Source: Microbacterium sp. 67-17 (GTDB lineage: Bacteria > Actinomycetota > Actinomycetes > Actinomycetales > Microbacteriaceae). From it: a stretch of DNA of 64,000 nt. The stretch's first letter is position 1. Every line of letters starts with the position of its first letter. The stretch covers positions 248,001 through 312,000 of the forward strand of contig NZ_MKTR01000002.1 of NCBI RefSeq assembly GCF_001898325.1, written 5' to 3'. A model generated the notes under the pieces. It was not told where the DNA came from. It was given only the letters and a program-made list of their open reading frames with translations, and made no database searches. The translations under genes and the position numbers were made by a program. Below, piece by piece: positions 53,186-61,348 of the stretch.

Positions 53186-54415
53186 TCAGTCCGCCGCTCG
53201 GCGGTGTCCACGCTGGACGAGGAGGTACAGCACGCCCGCCAGCGCGGCGGCACCGGCCCCGGCGAGGAACATGGCACTCCATCCCCAGAGGCCCAGGACC
53301 CCACCGAGGATCACCGGTCCCAGTCCGTAGCCGAGGTCGACGAACATGAAGTACGTCGCGAACGCACCGCCCGGGCGATCTGTGCCGGCGCGCTCCGCGG
53401 CGATCGCGAGACCGGCGGGCAGCAGGGCACCGTAGCCGATTCCGATGAGGACCGCCGCCGCGAGGATTGTCCCGGTCCCCGGGGGGAAGGCCAGCAAGAT
53501 CAGCCCGCCGAGGTATAGCGCGAGTCCGGGATACACCACCAGATCCGTCCCAAACCGGTCGTACACCCGGCCGGCGAACAGGCGGACGACGATGACGCAT
53601 CCGGCATAGAGGAGAAAGAACCAGCCGGCACTCGCCGGGCTGCCGACATCGATCGAGTACTCGGTGAGGAACGCGGTGAGGGAGGCGTACCCCAGTGACT
53701 GCAGGAGCGCCACCCATCCGATCGGTAGCACGGGGCGCACGAGAACCGGGATGCGGGTGCTCGCGCGGACGGTGCGTGGCGCATCGGCGGGGAGCCGCGG
53801 GATGGTCAGGCCGACGAGCAGGGCCGTGAGCGACACAGCCGTGGTCGCCAGGAACAGGACGGAGAAGCCGTCGAACCGCAGCAGCATAACGGCCAGGAGG
53901 GGACCGATGCCGGCGCCCACCGTCCCCGCCATGGCGAAGTAGCCTGTGCCTTCACCGCGACGTCTGGTGGGGATGCGGGCCTGCGCGAGCCCGCCGACCG
54001 CCGAGTGGGTGATGCCGAAGGCGAGGCCGTGGGCGAGGCGGACGAGGATCAGGAGCCACAGGTCGTTGACCACGAGGTAGAGTCCGGATGCGGCGACGAA
54101 TGCGGCCGCCCCGAAGAGGAAGAGCCTGCGGGCACCGACCCGGTCCACGAACGCGGACGCCGTGAGTCGGGACCCCACCGCACCGAGGATGTAGGCCGAG
54201 GAAGCGAGCCCGGCGAGGATGTCGTCGGCCGCGAACCGGTCCGCCGCGTACACCGCGAGGCTCGTGATGAGCAGATAGAAAACGACGCTCAGGAGCAGGT
54301 TGACCCCGAGGACAGTGACGAAGCCACGCGTCCACAGGCGGACCGTCTCCGTGCGCCGACGGCCGAGGCCAGCACGCTCAGATGACGAACGGGCCGGCCT
54401 CAGGGATCCACTCAA
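53186..54415 (-). CDS. MFS transporter
   Basis: A protein of 409 residues with about 12 transmembrane segments and a basic N-terminus. LGVNLLLSVVFYLLI and the loop FVDRVGARRL mark a general MFS (MFS_1) protein; I cannot place it in a substrate-specific subfamily. The frame opens at TTG 54415, and the true start may be somewhat further in. It lies beside the second P450 gene on the same strand and could export a product or toxic intermediate of the pathway, or import substrate. Confidence 0.78.
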   Translation of the reverse strand: MSGSLRPARSSSERAGLGRRRTETVRLWTRGFVTVLGVNLLLSVVFYLLITSLAVYAADRFAADDILAGLASSAYILGAVGSRLTASAFVDRVGARRLFLFGAAAFVAASGLYLVVNDLWLLILVRLAHGLAFGITHSAVGGLAQARIPTRRRGEGTGYFAMAGTVGAGIGPLLAVMLLRFDGFSVLFLATTAVSLTALLVGLTIPRLPADAPRTVRASTRIPVLVRPVLPIGWVALLQSLGYASLTAFLTEYSIDVGSPASAGWFFLLYAGCVIVVRLFAGRVYDRFGTDLVVYPGLALYLGGLILLAFPPGTGTILAAAVLIGIGYGALLPAGLAIAAERAGTDRPGGAFATYFMFVDLGYGLGPVILGGVLGLWGWSAMFLAGAGAAALAGVLYLLVQRGHRRAAD

Positions 54416-54443
54416 CCCATCGCGTTCCGGATCGGGGCCGCGG

Positions 54444-55646
54444 TCAAGGCCTGGGGGTCAGGCGGACTGGGACGTACTCGTGCCCGAACGCTTGGTAGTT
54501 CATCGCCTGACGGGGCTCGCCGGTGAGCTCGATCGTGTCGATCCGCTTCACGAGCTCGCGCAGCAGGACGCGTGCCTCGAGACGCGCGACGAGGTTGCCG
54601 GCGCAGGTGTGGATACCGAAGCCGAACGACAGGTGCCCGCCCGTGAGATCGCGGTCGACGAGGTAGGTATCGGGCGCGTCGTACTTGCGGTGATCCCGAC
54701 CGCTGCCGAGCCACATCATCAGGATGTTCGCGCCCTGCGGGATGGTGTGCTCACCGACCTCCACGGCCTCCTTCGCGTAGCGGCCGCCGAACCGGGATGC
54801 CGGGTAGTAGCGGATCGACTCCTCCCAGGCGTTGTCGACGAGGTCTGGATTGGCCTTGAGCTTCTCCCACTCGGCCGGGTTGTCGGCCAGCGCGCGGATC
54901 ATCGATGCGATCGAGGCCGTCGTCGTGTCAAACCCTGCGCCGAAGATCGACTTGAGGATCTGGCGGGCGTCCTCCTCGGGAAGCTTGCCCTGGTCCGCCA
55001 GCTGGTAGAGCTGCCAGCCGACGCTGCCTTCCTTCTGGACCTCACGGTAGGTGTTGCGTTCGACCCAGTCCTGCGCGAGGGCCGCTCCGGCGAGCTTCTG
55101 CTTCTGAAACTCGGTCTCCGGGCCGAAGACGTTGAACACGCCGTCGCCGAACTTGAGGAGCAGCTCGCGACCTTCCTCCGGCAGACCGAGCATGTCGGGG
55201 AAGACCTTGAGGACGTACTTCACCGACAGGTCGTGGAAGGCATCGATCTCGGCCGGACCGTTCGCCAGGATCTCGTTGACGAGCCGCTCTGCCTCGGCCG
55301 CGAAGTACTCCTCGAACCGGACGAGGTTCTCGCCGGAGAGGACGGCCATCGCGGCGCCCTTGTTCTGCGTGTGCGAGGGCGGATCCTCCAGCACGAGAAC
55401 CGTGGGGCGGTACGGGTTGGGCTCGTAGAAAGGCCGGCTCGCGGAGGAGATGCGGCGCCAGTCGCGCAGCCCCTTCTGGATGTCGGCCCACTGCGTGATG
55501 GCGTAGTAGTCGTACCGGGAGATGTAGACCACGGGGCCGAGCTCGCGGACCTTGCTGTCGAATCCGATCGGATCGGCGAGGGCCTCCATGGAGAACGGGT
55601 CTCCATCGAAGACCGGGATGCCGGCGGGGACGGGTATGGTGCTCAT
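54444..55646 (-). CDS. Cytochrome P450, CYP199-like
   Basis: A 400-residue soluble class I-type P450. The opening IPVFDGDPFS, LGPVVYISRYDYYAI and VLVLEDPPSHTQ follow the CYP199 group, whose known members demethylate or hydroxylate para-substituted benzoates. Also visible: FGAGFDTTTASI (oxygen-binding helix), EESIRYY (ExxR) and FGFGIHTCAGN with haem Cys348. Unlike the fusion P450 at 42935 it needs separate electron donors, and no ferredoxin or reductase gene lies beside it. AAGGAGG precedes the ATG. The CYP199 link is by motif resemblance; the substrate remains open. Confidence 0.85.
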   Translation of the reverse strand: MSTIPVPAGIPVFDGDPFSMEALADPIGFDSKVRELGPVVYISRYDYYAITQWADIQKGLRDWRRISSASRPFYEPNPYRPTVLVLEDPPSHTQNKGAAMAVLSGENLVRFEEYFAAEAERLVNEILANGPAEIDAFHDLSVKYVLKVFPDMLGLPEEGRELLLKFGDGVFNVFGPETEFQKQKLAGAALAQDWVERNTYREVQKEGSVGWQLYQLADQGKLPEEDARQILKSIFGAGFDTTTASIASMIRALADNPAEWEKLKANPDLVDNAWEESIRYYPASRFGGRYAKEAVEVGEHTIPQGANILMMWLGSGRDHRKYDAPDTYLVDRDLTGGHLSFGFGIHTCAGNLVARLEARVLLRELVKRIDTIELTGEPRQAMNYQAFGHEYVPVRLTPRP

Positions 55647-55690
55647 GCTCTATTCCTCCTTGAATACGGCGACGTCGTGGCTGTGCGGGA

Positions 55691-56530
55691 TCAGGTGCCG
55701 GCGATGCGAGGGGCGGGTGCTTCGCCGGTCTCCATCCAGTGCAGGCGCTTGCGGACACCGGTCAGCGCGTGCTCGGGATGGGTGAGGATGAAGAAGCCGC
55801 CGTCCTGGATGGCGTCGTAGACCATCCCGGCGACCTCGGAGGGTTCGAGCCCGACCTCGGCGGTGAGCCTGGCGAGGTTCTCCATCTGTGCGATCCGCTC
55901 GGGCTCCGCGGACAGTTGGACATCGGCGGGTTTGTTGCGCTCCGCCTCCACCATGCGGGTCTTGACCGGACCGGGCGCGAGCAGGTGCATGGCAACCGTC
56001 GCGTTGCGCGCGCGCAGTTCGATGTCGAGCGACTCGGACAGCGCTAGCACAGCGAACTTCGACGTGGCGTACGGAGTCATCGTGGCCGTGCCGGTGTTGA
56101 AGGCCGCGACCGAGGCGGTGTTCACGATGTGCGCCTCCGGCTGCTCCTCGAGCAGTGGCAGGAAGACCCGGCAACCGTTCAGCACGCCGAAGAAGTTCAC
56201 GTCCATCACCCACCGCCAGGAGCGGGCGGCGATCGCGCCGAAGCTGCCCCCGGTCTCGACGCCGGCGTTGTTGCACAGGATGTGCACGCCACCGAAGCGC
56301 TCGATTGTCTCGTCGGCGAGCGCCTGCACGCTCTCCTCGCTGGACACGTCGGTTCGCACCGCCAGGACGTCACCAAGAAGGCCGAGTGTGTGCGCGGCAC
56401 GGTCGAGCGCCTCACGCTCGATGTCTGCGATGACGACGTTCGCGCCCTCGGCAAGGAACCGCTCGGCCATGGCGTAGCCCATGCCACTCGCGCCGCCGGT
56501 GACGACTGCCGTCTTACCCGTGAAGTCCAT
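55691..56530 (-). CDS. SDR family oxidoreductase
   Basis: A 279-residue classical SDR: TGGASGMGYAM cofactor loop, CNNAG and YATSK catalytic motif, with VVIADIE suggesting preference for NAD (acidic residue after strand 2). AAAGGAG precedes the ATG at 56530. Set between the CYP199-like P450 gene and the amidohydrolase gene on the same strand, it probably oxidises a P450 product. It shares its C-terminal layout with the SDR at 45178. Confidence 0.9.
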   Translation of the reverse strand: MDFTGKTAVVTGGASGMGYAMAERFLAEGANVVIADIEREALDRAAHTLGLLGDVLAVRTDVSSEESVQALADETIERFGGVHILCNNAGVETGGSFGAIAARSWRWVMDVNFFGVLNGCRVFLPLLEEQPEAHIVNTASVAAFNTGTATMTPYATSKFAVLALSESLDIELRARNATVAMHLLAPGPVKTRMVEAERNKPADVQLSAEPERIAQMENLARLTAEVGLEPSEVAGMVYDAIQDGGFFILTHPEHALTGVRKRLHWMETGEAPAPRIAGT

Positions 56531-56566
56531 CTGCGCTCCTTTACGCGTCCCCTGGTGTTCCGTCGC

Positions 56567-57448
56567 TCAGCGCAGTCCGAGGACGCGCACCGCGTTGTCT
56601 TTCAGGATGAGGCTACGGACCTCGTCCTTGAAGGGGGCCTGTGCGAAGTCCGCGAGCCAGCGATCCGGTGTCAGCAGGGGGAAGTCGCTCCCGAATAGCA
56701 CCTTGTCCTTGAGGAGGTTGTTCGAGTGCTGAATGAGCTTCGGGTCGAAGTACTTCGGCGACCAGCCTGACAGGTCGATGAACACGTTCTGCTTGTGGCG
56801 GGCGACGGCGAGTGCCTCATCCTGCCAGGGGAAGGACGGGTGGGCGATCACGATCGTCATGTCGGGGAAGTCGACGGCCAGGTCGTCGTAATACATCGGG
56901 TTGGAGTACTTGAGACGCACACCCCCGCCCCCCGGGAAATTGCGGCCGATGCCGGTCTGGCCGGAGTGGAACAATGCGATCCGTTTGTACCCCGCGATCA
57001 CTTCGTAGAGGTCGCACGCCAGCCGGTCGTCCGGCGCGAAGTCCTGCACGCTGGGGTGGAACTTGAAGCCCTGGACGCCGTGGTTCTCGATGAGGTCGAC
57101 GGCTTCTGCAATTGCAGCCTTACCGCGGTACGGGTCGATGCTCGCGAACGGGACGAACACGTCGTCGTGGCGTGCTGCCGCCTCCGCGACCTCGATGTTC
57201 GGCACGCGCTTGTCGCCCATGTGCCGTTCGGAGTCGACGCCGAAGATGACCGCCATCATCTTGCGCTCACGGTAATACTGAGCGGTCCCGTCCAGGTCGA
57301 TATTGACGAGATCCGACTTCCACCGGTCGGCTTGGTCCGCCTTGATCTTCTTCGCGGCCGCGTCTTCGGGCGCAGTCGCGCTGTTCAGCGCGTGCGCGTG
57401 GAAGTCGATCGCCACGACGTCGTCGAGCGTGAGTCGTGCAGCGGTCAT
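56567..57448 (-). CDS. Amidohydrolase-2 family protein (decarboxylase-like)
   Basis: A protein of 293 residues with the metal-dependent TIM barrel of the amidohydrolase-2/ACMSD group. The metal-binding H17-x-H19 (IDFHAHAL), GFKFHPSVQDF, IVIAHPSFPWQDEAL and FGSDFPLLTPDRW (C-terminal Asp ligand) are in order. Relatives decarboxylate aromatic or muconate-type acids or hydrolyse lactones and amides. The ATG at 57448 has GGAAAG six bases upstream; an ATG six codons earlier has a weaker site, and the frame to 58045 runs into the next gene. A GTGTCGACA palindrome (57563-57572) lies in its promoter. Confidence 0.88.
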   Translation of the reverse strand: MTAARLTLDDVVAIDFHAHALNSATAPEDAAAKKIKADQADRWKSDLVNIDLDGTAQYYRERKMMAVIFGVDSERHMGDKRVPNIEVAEAAARHDDVFVPFASIDPYRGKAAIAEAVDLIENHGVQGFKFHPSVQDFAPDDRLACDLYEVIAGYKRIALFHSGQTGIGRNFPGGGGVRLKYSNPMYYDDLAVDFPDMTIVIAHPSFPWQDEALAVARHKQNVFIDLSGWSPKYFDPKLIQHSNNLLKDKVLFGSDFPLLTPDRWLADFAQAPFKDEVRSLILKDNAVRVLGLR

Positions 57449-57562
57449 GATGGTCTTTCCATTCATCTTCTCGTGAGACCGGGTGTGGCCCGAGGCTCGG
57501 TGACGATGAGGGGGCCCGAAGGCCGACTCCGTCGTCGGGGATGACGCGGCCATTATCGCCCT

Positions 57563-57572
57563 GTGTCGACAC
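57563..57572. promoter_or_regulatory. GTGTCGACAC operator-like site C
   Basis: The perfect 10 bp palindrome GTGTCGACAC lies in the 145-base gap between the amidohydrolase start (57448) and the MmgE/PrpD stop (57594), both on the minus strand. The minus-strand reading AAGTGTCGACA matches sites A and E. Confidence 0.5.
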
Positions 57573-57593
57573 TTTACCCCAGTTTGGGCGACT

Positions 57594-58958
57594 TTATTGC
57601 GGCATTGTGGCTGTAGAGGCGACAGTTGTGGCGAGAGCGCACAGGCGGGCGATCGGTGTCGTCGGGTCTCCGGCCGCCGACACCAGCGCGTCCAGCGCTT
57701 GCGGTCCGAGCCGGTCCCCGGCAAGGGCTGTGGTCTTTCGGGCCAGTGCGGACCCGCGCGCCGGGAGGTCCGCCTCCGGCACGCCTCGATCCCGCTCGAC
57801 GCTGAGTACCCGACCCGAGGCAAGTTGGAGGCGGATCCGCGAGCGCGGCTCGTTCCCGCCCAGCGCGGGATCGTACTCGAGGAAGACCCGCTCGCGCAGG
57901 CGTCGGTAGTCCTCGTCGAGGAGCGTCGACGGCGAGAACGTGGCCTCCGCGGAGAGATCCCAGCCCAGCAGTCCCAGCGCCGTGGTGGCATGGATGCTGA
58001 ACTTGGCCTCGTTGCCGGTGCGCGGGTCCTCGATCGCGCAGACATCGCGCAGCTTGGGGCTGACGGTGACCACGACCGAATCGATCCGCTCCGCGCCGAC
58101 CTGCTCGCGCAGTTCGAGGGCGCCGTCCACCACGGATTGCGTCATGTAGCAGGACGCGTAGGCCTTGTAAAGCATCCCCTCCAGAGCCCATTCGTATCCC
58201 AGCGGCTCGGCCGGGGCGGTCTTGCCGGCGCTATACAGGGCGAGATAACCCCGTGGTGCGACCAATCCCTGGCCGTGCGACGCCGCGCCCGCCTGCGCGA
58301 GGCGGGCCGCGAGTGCACCGGCCTCCGCTGACTTGCCCGCATGCAGGGGTTTTCCCGGAGTACCGAACAGGGCTCGGATCCCCGCGGACTGGGTGGCGGC
58401 GAAGTCGAGTGCGGCGATCCACTGATCCTCATCGAGGTCCAACAGCTTCGCCGCGCCGGCCGCGGCTGCGAACACGCCCATCGTGCCGGTACCGTGCCAA
58501 CCGGCATCGTAGTGCTCCGGCATCACCTGCCGGGCGACCCACACGCCGATCTCGACGCCGGCGACGTACGCCGCGAGGGCCTCTTCGACGGTGGACCCGC
58601 GTTCCTGGCCGAGCACGAGCAGCGCCGGGAAGATCGCGGCGCTGGGATGGCCCTGGAATTCGGGCAGCATGTCATCGAAATCGAGGGCGTGACCGTGCAC
58701 GCCATTGAGGACGATTGCGTCCCGCCAGCCCACTCTGGCCGGCGACCCGATCACGGCAGACGTGCCGGCGACCGGATCGAGGGCTGCGCGTGCGAGCGCA
58801 GTGGTCTCCTCCGCAGAGCCTGCGACCGCGCACCCGAGCCAATCGAGAAGGCTGTGGTACGCGGTCGCACGGACCCGGTCCGGCAACTCGGGGAAGCGCA
58901 GCGCGCGACTCCGAGCCACCTGGGTGCGGAGTGCATCGAGCACACCAGGCGTAGACAT
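57594..58958 (-). CDS. MmgE/PrpD family protein
   Basis: A protein of 454 residues of the MmgE/PrpD superfamily, which includes 2-methylcitrate dehydratase, cis-aconitate decarboxylase and iminodisuccinate epimerase. Visible: LDWLGCAVAG, NGVHGHALDFDDM, HPSAAIFPALL and YDAGWHGTGTMGV, with the conserved His residues. The exact reaction (dehydration, decarboxylation or epimerisation of a polar acid) cannot be read from the sequence. It follows the ALDH gene after three bases and ends the SDR-ALDH-MmgE/PrpD unit. Confidence 0.88.
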   Translation of the reverse strand: MSTPGVLDALRTQVARSRALRFPELPDRVRATAYHSLLDWLGCAVAGSAEETTALARAALDPVAGTSAVIGSPARVGWRDAIVLNGVHGHALDFDDMLPEFQGHPSAAIFPALLVLGQERGSTVEEALAAYVAGVEIGVWVARQVMPEHYDAGWHGTGTMGVFAAAAGAAKLLDLDEDQWIAALDFAATQSAGIRALFGTPGKPLHAGKSAEAGALAARLAQAGAASHGQGLVAPRGYLALYSAGKTAPAEPLGYEWALEGMLYKAYASCYMTQSVVDGALELREQVGAERIDSVVVTVSPKLRDVCAIEDPRTGNEAKFSIHATTALGLLGWDLSAEATFSPSTLLDEDYRRLRERVFLEYDPALGGNEPRSRIRLQLASGRVLSVERDRGVPEADLPARGSALARKTTALAGDRLGPQALDALVSAAGDPTTPIARLCALATTVASTATMPQ

Positions 58959-58961
58959 CCG

Positions 58962-60419
58962 CTACAGCTTGATGCTGACGGCCTTGGTCTGCAGGTACTC
59001 GTGGATGGCCGACATCCCCTTCTCCCGGCCAATGCCGGATGCTTTGTATCCACCGAACGGAGCCTGGACGCCGCCGGCGAAATAGTCGTTCACCGACACC
59101 TGCCCAGCCTCGATCTGCGCGGCGACCCGGTGGGCCCGTCCGAGGTTCTGCGTCCACATCCCCGCGGTAAGACCGTAGGGGGTGTCATTGGCGATCGCCA
59201 CGGCCTCGTCCTCGGTGTCGAACACGATGACCGACAGCACCGGCCCGAAGATCTCCTCCTGAGCGATGCGCATCGAGTTCTTCACGCCGGTGAAGATCGT
59301 CGGCTGGATGAACTGGCCGCCGTCCACGCCGTCACCGGTCGCAGCTGAGCCGCCGACGGCCACGATCGCACCCTCGTTCTTGCCGATCTCAAGATACTCT
59401 TGCACCTTCTTGAACTGCGCCGCGGTGGTGATCGGTCCCATCTGGGCTCCGGTCCAGCCCGCACCGAGCTTCACGCCTGCGTTCATCGTGACGAGCTTCT
59501 CGACGACCTGGTCGTGGATCGAGCTGTGCACGAGCAGGCGCGAGCCCGCTGCGCACACCTGGCCGGCGTTGATGTTGATCGCCATCAGCGAGCCCGGGAT
59601 GGCCGCGGAGAGATCGGCATCCTCGAAGATGATGTTCGGGCCCTTCCCGCCGAGTTCGAGGGTGACCGGGTTGAGGTTCTCCGCGGCGGACCGCATGATT
59701 TCCTGTCCAGTCGGGACCGAACCGGTGAACGTGATGCGGGAGACCCCGGGGTGCTTCACCAGCGCGGCACCGGCCTCGCGGCCGAGACCGGTGACCACGT
59801 TGAAGACGCCCGCCGGCAGGCCGGCCTCGATGGCGAGCTTGGCAAGCACCACGGTCGTGATCGAAGTGTCCTCCGCGGGCTTCACCACGGCGACGTTTCC
59901 GGCGGCAAGCGCCGGGGCGACACCGCGAGCGGCCTGTTGGAAGGCGGCGTTCCACGGCACGATGTGCGCGGTGACGCCGTAGGGCTCCGGGCGCGTGTAC
60001 GAGACGTGCGTCGCGCCGATCGGGATGGTCTCCCCGCCGAGCTTGTCTGCCACGCCGGCGTAGTACTCGAAGTACCGTGCGGCCGTGATGACGTCGAAGC
60101 CGGCGTCCATGTAGGACTTTCCGTTGTCGCGGGACTCGAGCTCGACCAGTCGGTCCTTGTTCTCCAGGATCTTCCTGCTGATCGCGAGGAGGATGCGGCC
60201 CCTCTCGAAACCGGGCAGGTCGCGCCAGGCTGGGAACGCCTCCTGGGCGTTCGCAACGGCGGCATCGACGTCAGCCTGGGCTCCGCGCTGGATCGTGGTG
60301 AGTGGAAGACCAGTTGCCGGATCGAAGGTCTGGAAGGTCGACGCCGTGCTTGCGGAGGCCTCCTCGCCGCCGATGAAGGAGCCGTAGAACTCGGCTACTG
60401 CGGGGGCTTCGCTCAGCAC
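58962..60419 (-). CDS. Aldehyde dehydrogenase family protein
   Basis: A 485-residue NAD(P)-dependent ALDH: PWNAAFQQAARGVAPALAAG, general base in LELGGKGPNIIF and catalytic Cys in NAGQVCAAGSRL; EEIFGPVLSV and PFGGYKASGIGRE close the fold. It oxidises an aldehyde to the acid, probably one from the pathway alcohols. The GTG at 60419 overlaps the SDR stop by seven bases; the much longer frame to 60812 would overlap the SDR gene and is rejected. Three bases separate it from the MmgE/PrpD gene. Confidence 0.93.
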   Translation of the reverse strand: MLSEAPAVAEFYGSFIGGEEASASTASTFQTFDPATGLPLTTIQRGAQADVDAAVANAQEAFPAWRDLPGFERGRILLAISRKILENKDRLVELESRDNGKSYMDAGFDVITAARYFEYYAGVADKLGGETIPIGATHVSYTRPEPYGVTAHIVPWNAAFQQAARGVAPALAAGNVAVVKPAEDTSITTVVLAKLAIEAGLPAGVFNVVTGLGREAGAALVKHPGVSRITFTGSVPTGQEIMRSAAENLNPVTLELGGKGPNIIFEDADLSAAIPGSLMAININAGQVCAAGSRLLVHSSIHDQVVEKLVTMNAGVKLGAGWTGAQMGPITTAAQFKKVQEYLEIGKNEGAIVAVGGSAATGDGVDGGQFIQPTIFTGVKNSMRIAQEEIFGPVLSVIVFDTEDEAVAIANDTPYGLTAGMWTQNLGRAHRVAAQIEAGQVSVNDYFAGGVQAPFGGYKASGIGREKGMSAIHEYLQTKAVSIKL

Positions 60420-61165
60420 AGTGCACCGCCATCGACGACCAGGTTGTGGCCGGTGATCATGGAGGCCTCGCGCGAGCTCAGGAAGAGCGCGGCGTTCGCG
60501 ATGTCGTCCGGGGTGGCGAGGCGGCCCAGGGGGATGCCGGCGACGATCTTTGGCTTGGCCTCGGCCTCGCGGGCGCCGGGGTTGAAGACGGCTTGCATCG
60601 GGGTCTCGGTCGCGACCGGGTCGATGCCGTTCACGCGCACGTCGGGGGCGAACTCGACGGCCAGCATCCGGACGAGGTGCACGGCGGCGGCCTTCGTGGC
60701 GGAGTAGGCGGCGCTGCCGGGGCGGGCCTTCAGTCCGGACAGCGACGCGGTGATGAGGAACGAGCCCTTCGCCTTGGCGAGCTCCGGCATCGCTGCCCTT
60801 GCGCCGTTCCACGGACCGAACACGTTCACCGCGTTCATGAGCTTGAAGCGCTCCTCGGATGCGTCAGCCAGCGGACCGACCACGTCGGCGATGCCGGCGT
60901 TGGCCCAGAAGATGGACAGCTTGCCGAAGGCCTCGACGGCCGCGCTGACGGCGGCCTGGTTGCCTTCAAGTGTCGAGATGTCTGCGCTCACCGCGACCGC
61001 CTTGCCACCTTCGGCCTCGACGAGCTCGGCCGTCTCCTGGGCGGCCTCGAGGTTCAGATCGACGATGACGACGGCGGCGCCTTCCTTCGCGAAACGAACA
61101 GCGCCTGCGCGACCCATGCCGGAACCGCCGCCGGTGATGATGGCTACTTCGTCCTGCAACCGCAT
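60413..61165 (-). CDS. SDR family oxidoreductase
   Basis: A 250-residue classical SDR: TGGGSGMGRA, WANAG (variant of NNAG) and YSATK; VVIVDLN suggests NAD specificity. First gene of the SDR-ALDH-MmgE/PrpD operon, with sites D and E in the 183-base gap shared with the divergent CaiB gene. An alcohol-to-aldehyde or ketone step feeding the ALDH is the simplest role. Confidence 0.9.
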   Translation of the reverse strand: MRLQDEVAIITGGGSGMGRAGAVRFAKEGAAVVIVDLNLEAAQETAELVEAEGGKAVAVSADISTLEGNQAAVSAAVEAFGKLSIFWANAGIADVVGPLADASEERFKLMNAVNVFGPWNGARAAMPELAKAKGSFLITASLSGLKARPGSAAYSATKAAAVHLVRMLAVEFAPDVRVNGIDPVATETPMQAVFNPGAREAEAKPKIVAGIPLGRLATPDDIANAALFLSSREASMITGHNLVVDGGALC

Positions 61166-61185
61166 CGTTGCCCCAACTCTCTTTT

Positions 61186-61193
61186 GTGTCGAC
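61186..61193 (+). promoter_or_regulatory. GTGTCGAC operator-like site D
   Basis: TTGTGTCGACTTAAAG at 61185-61200 has the core GTGTCGAC but lacks the final A. It lies 20 bases upstream of the SDR start (minus strand), close enough to overlap its promoter. Confidence 0.4.
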
Positions 61194-61244
61194 TTAAAGG
61201 ACGCGATTCGCCCAGAATGAGCGTATATTGCCCGCCCTGGCTCG

Positions 61245-61257
61245 TCAAGTGTCGACA
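61245..61257 (+). promoter_or_regulatory. GTGTCGACA operator-like site E
   Basis: TCAAGTGTCGACA is identical to the sequence at 47252-47264. It is 91 bases upstream of the CaiB ATG and between the divergent SDR and CaiB units. Confidence 0.5.
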
Positions 61258-61348
61258 GCTGCTCCTGGGGTGGCCTAAGTTTGAGGAGAAGATCCGCGGC
61301 AGGCGCACAGTGTTGTCGCTCGCATGACCGAAAGATACGGAGAACACG

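Noticed and set aside
58962..60812. Aldehyde dehydrogenase starting at 60812
   Set aside because: The first ~130 residues would be Arg-rich text fully overlapping the SDR gene in another frame; the ALDH domain starts just after GTG 60419.
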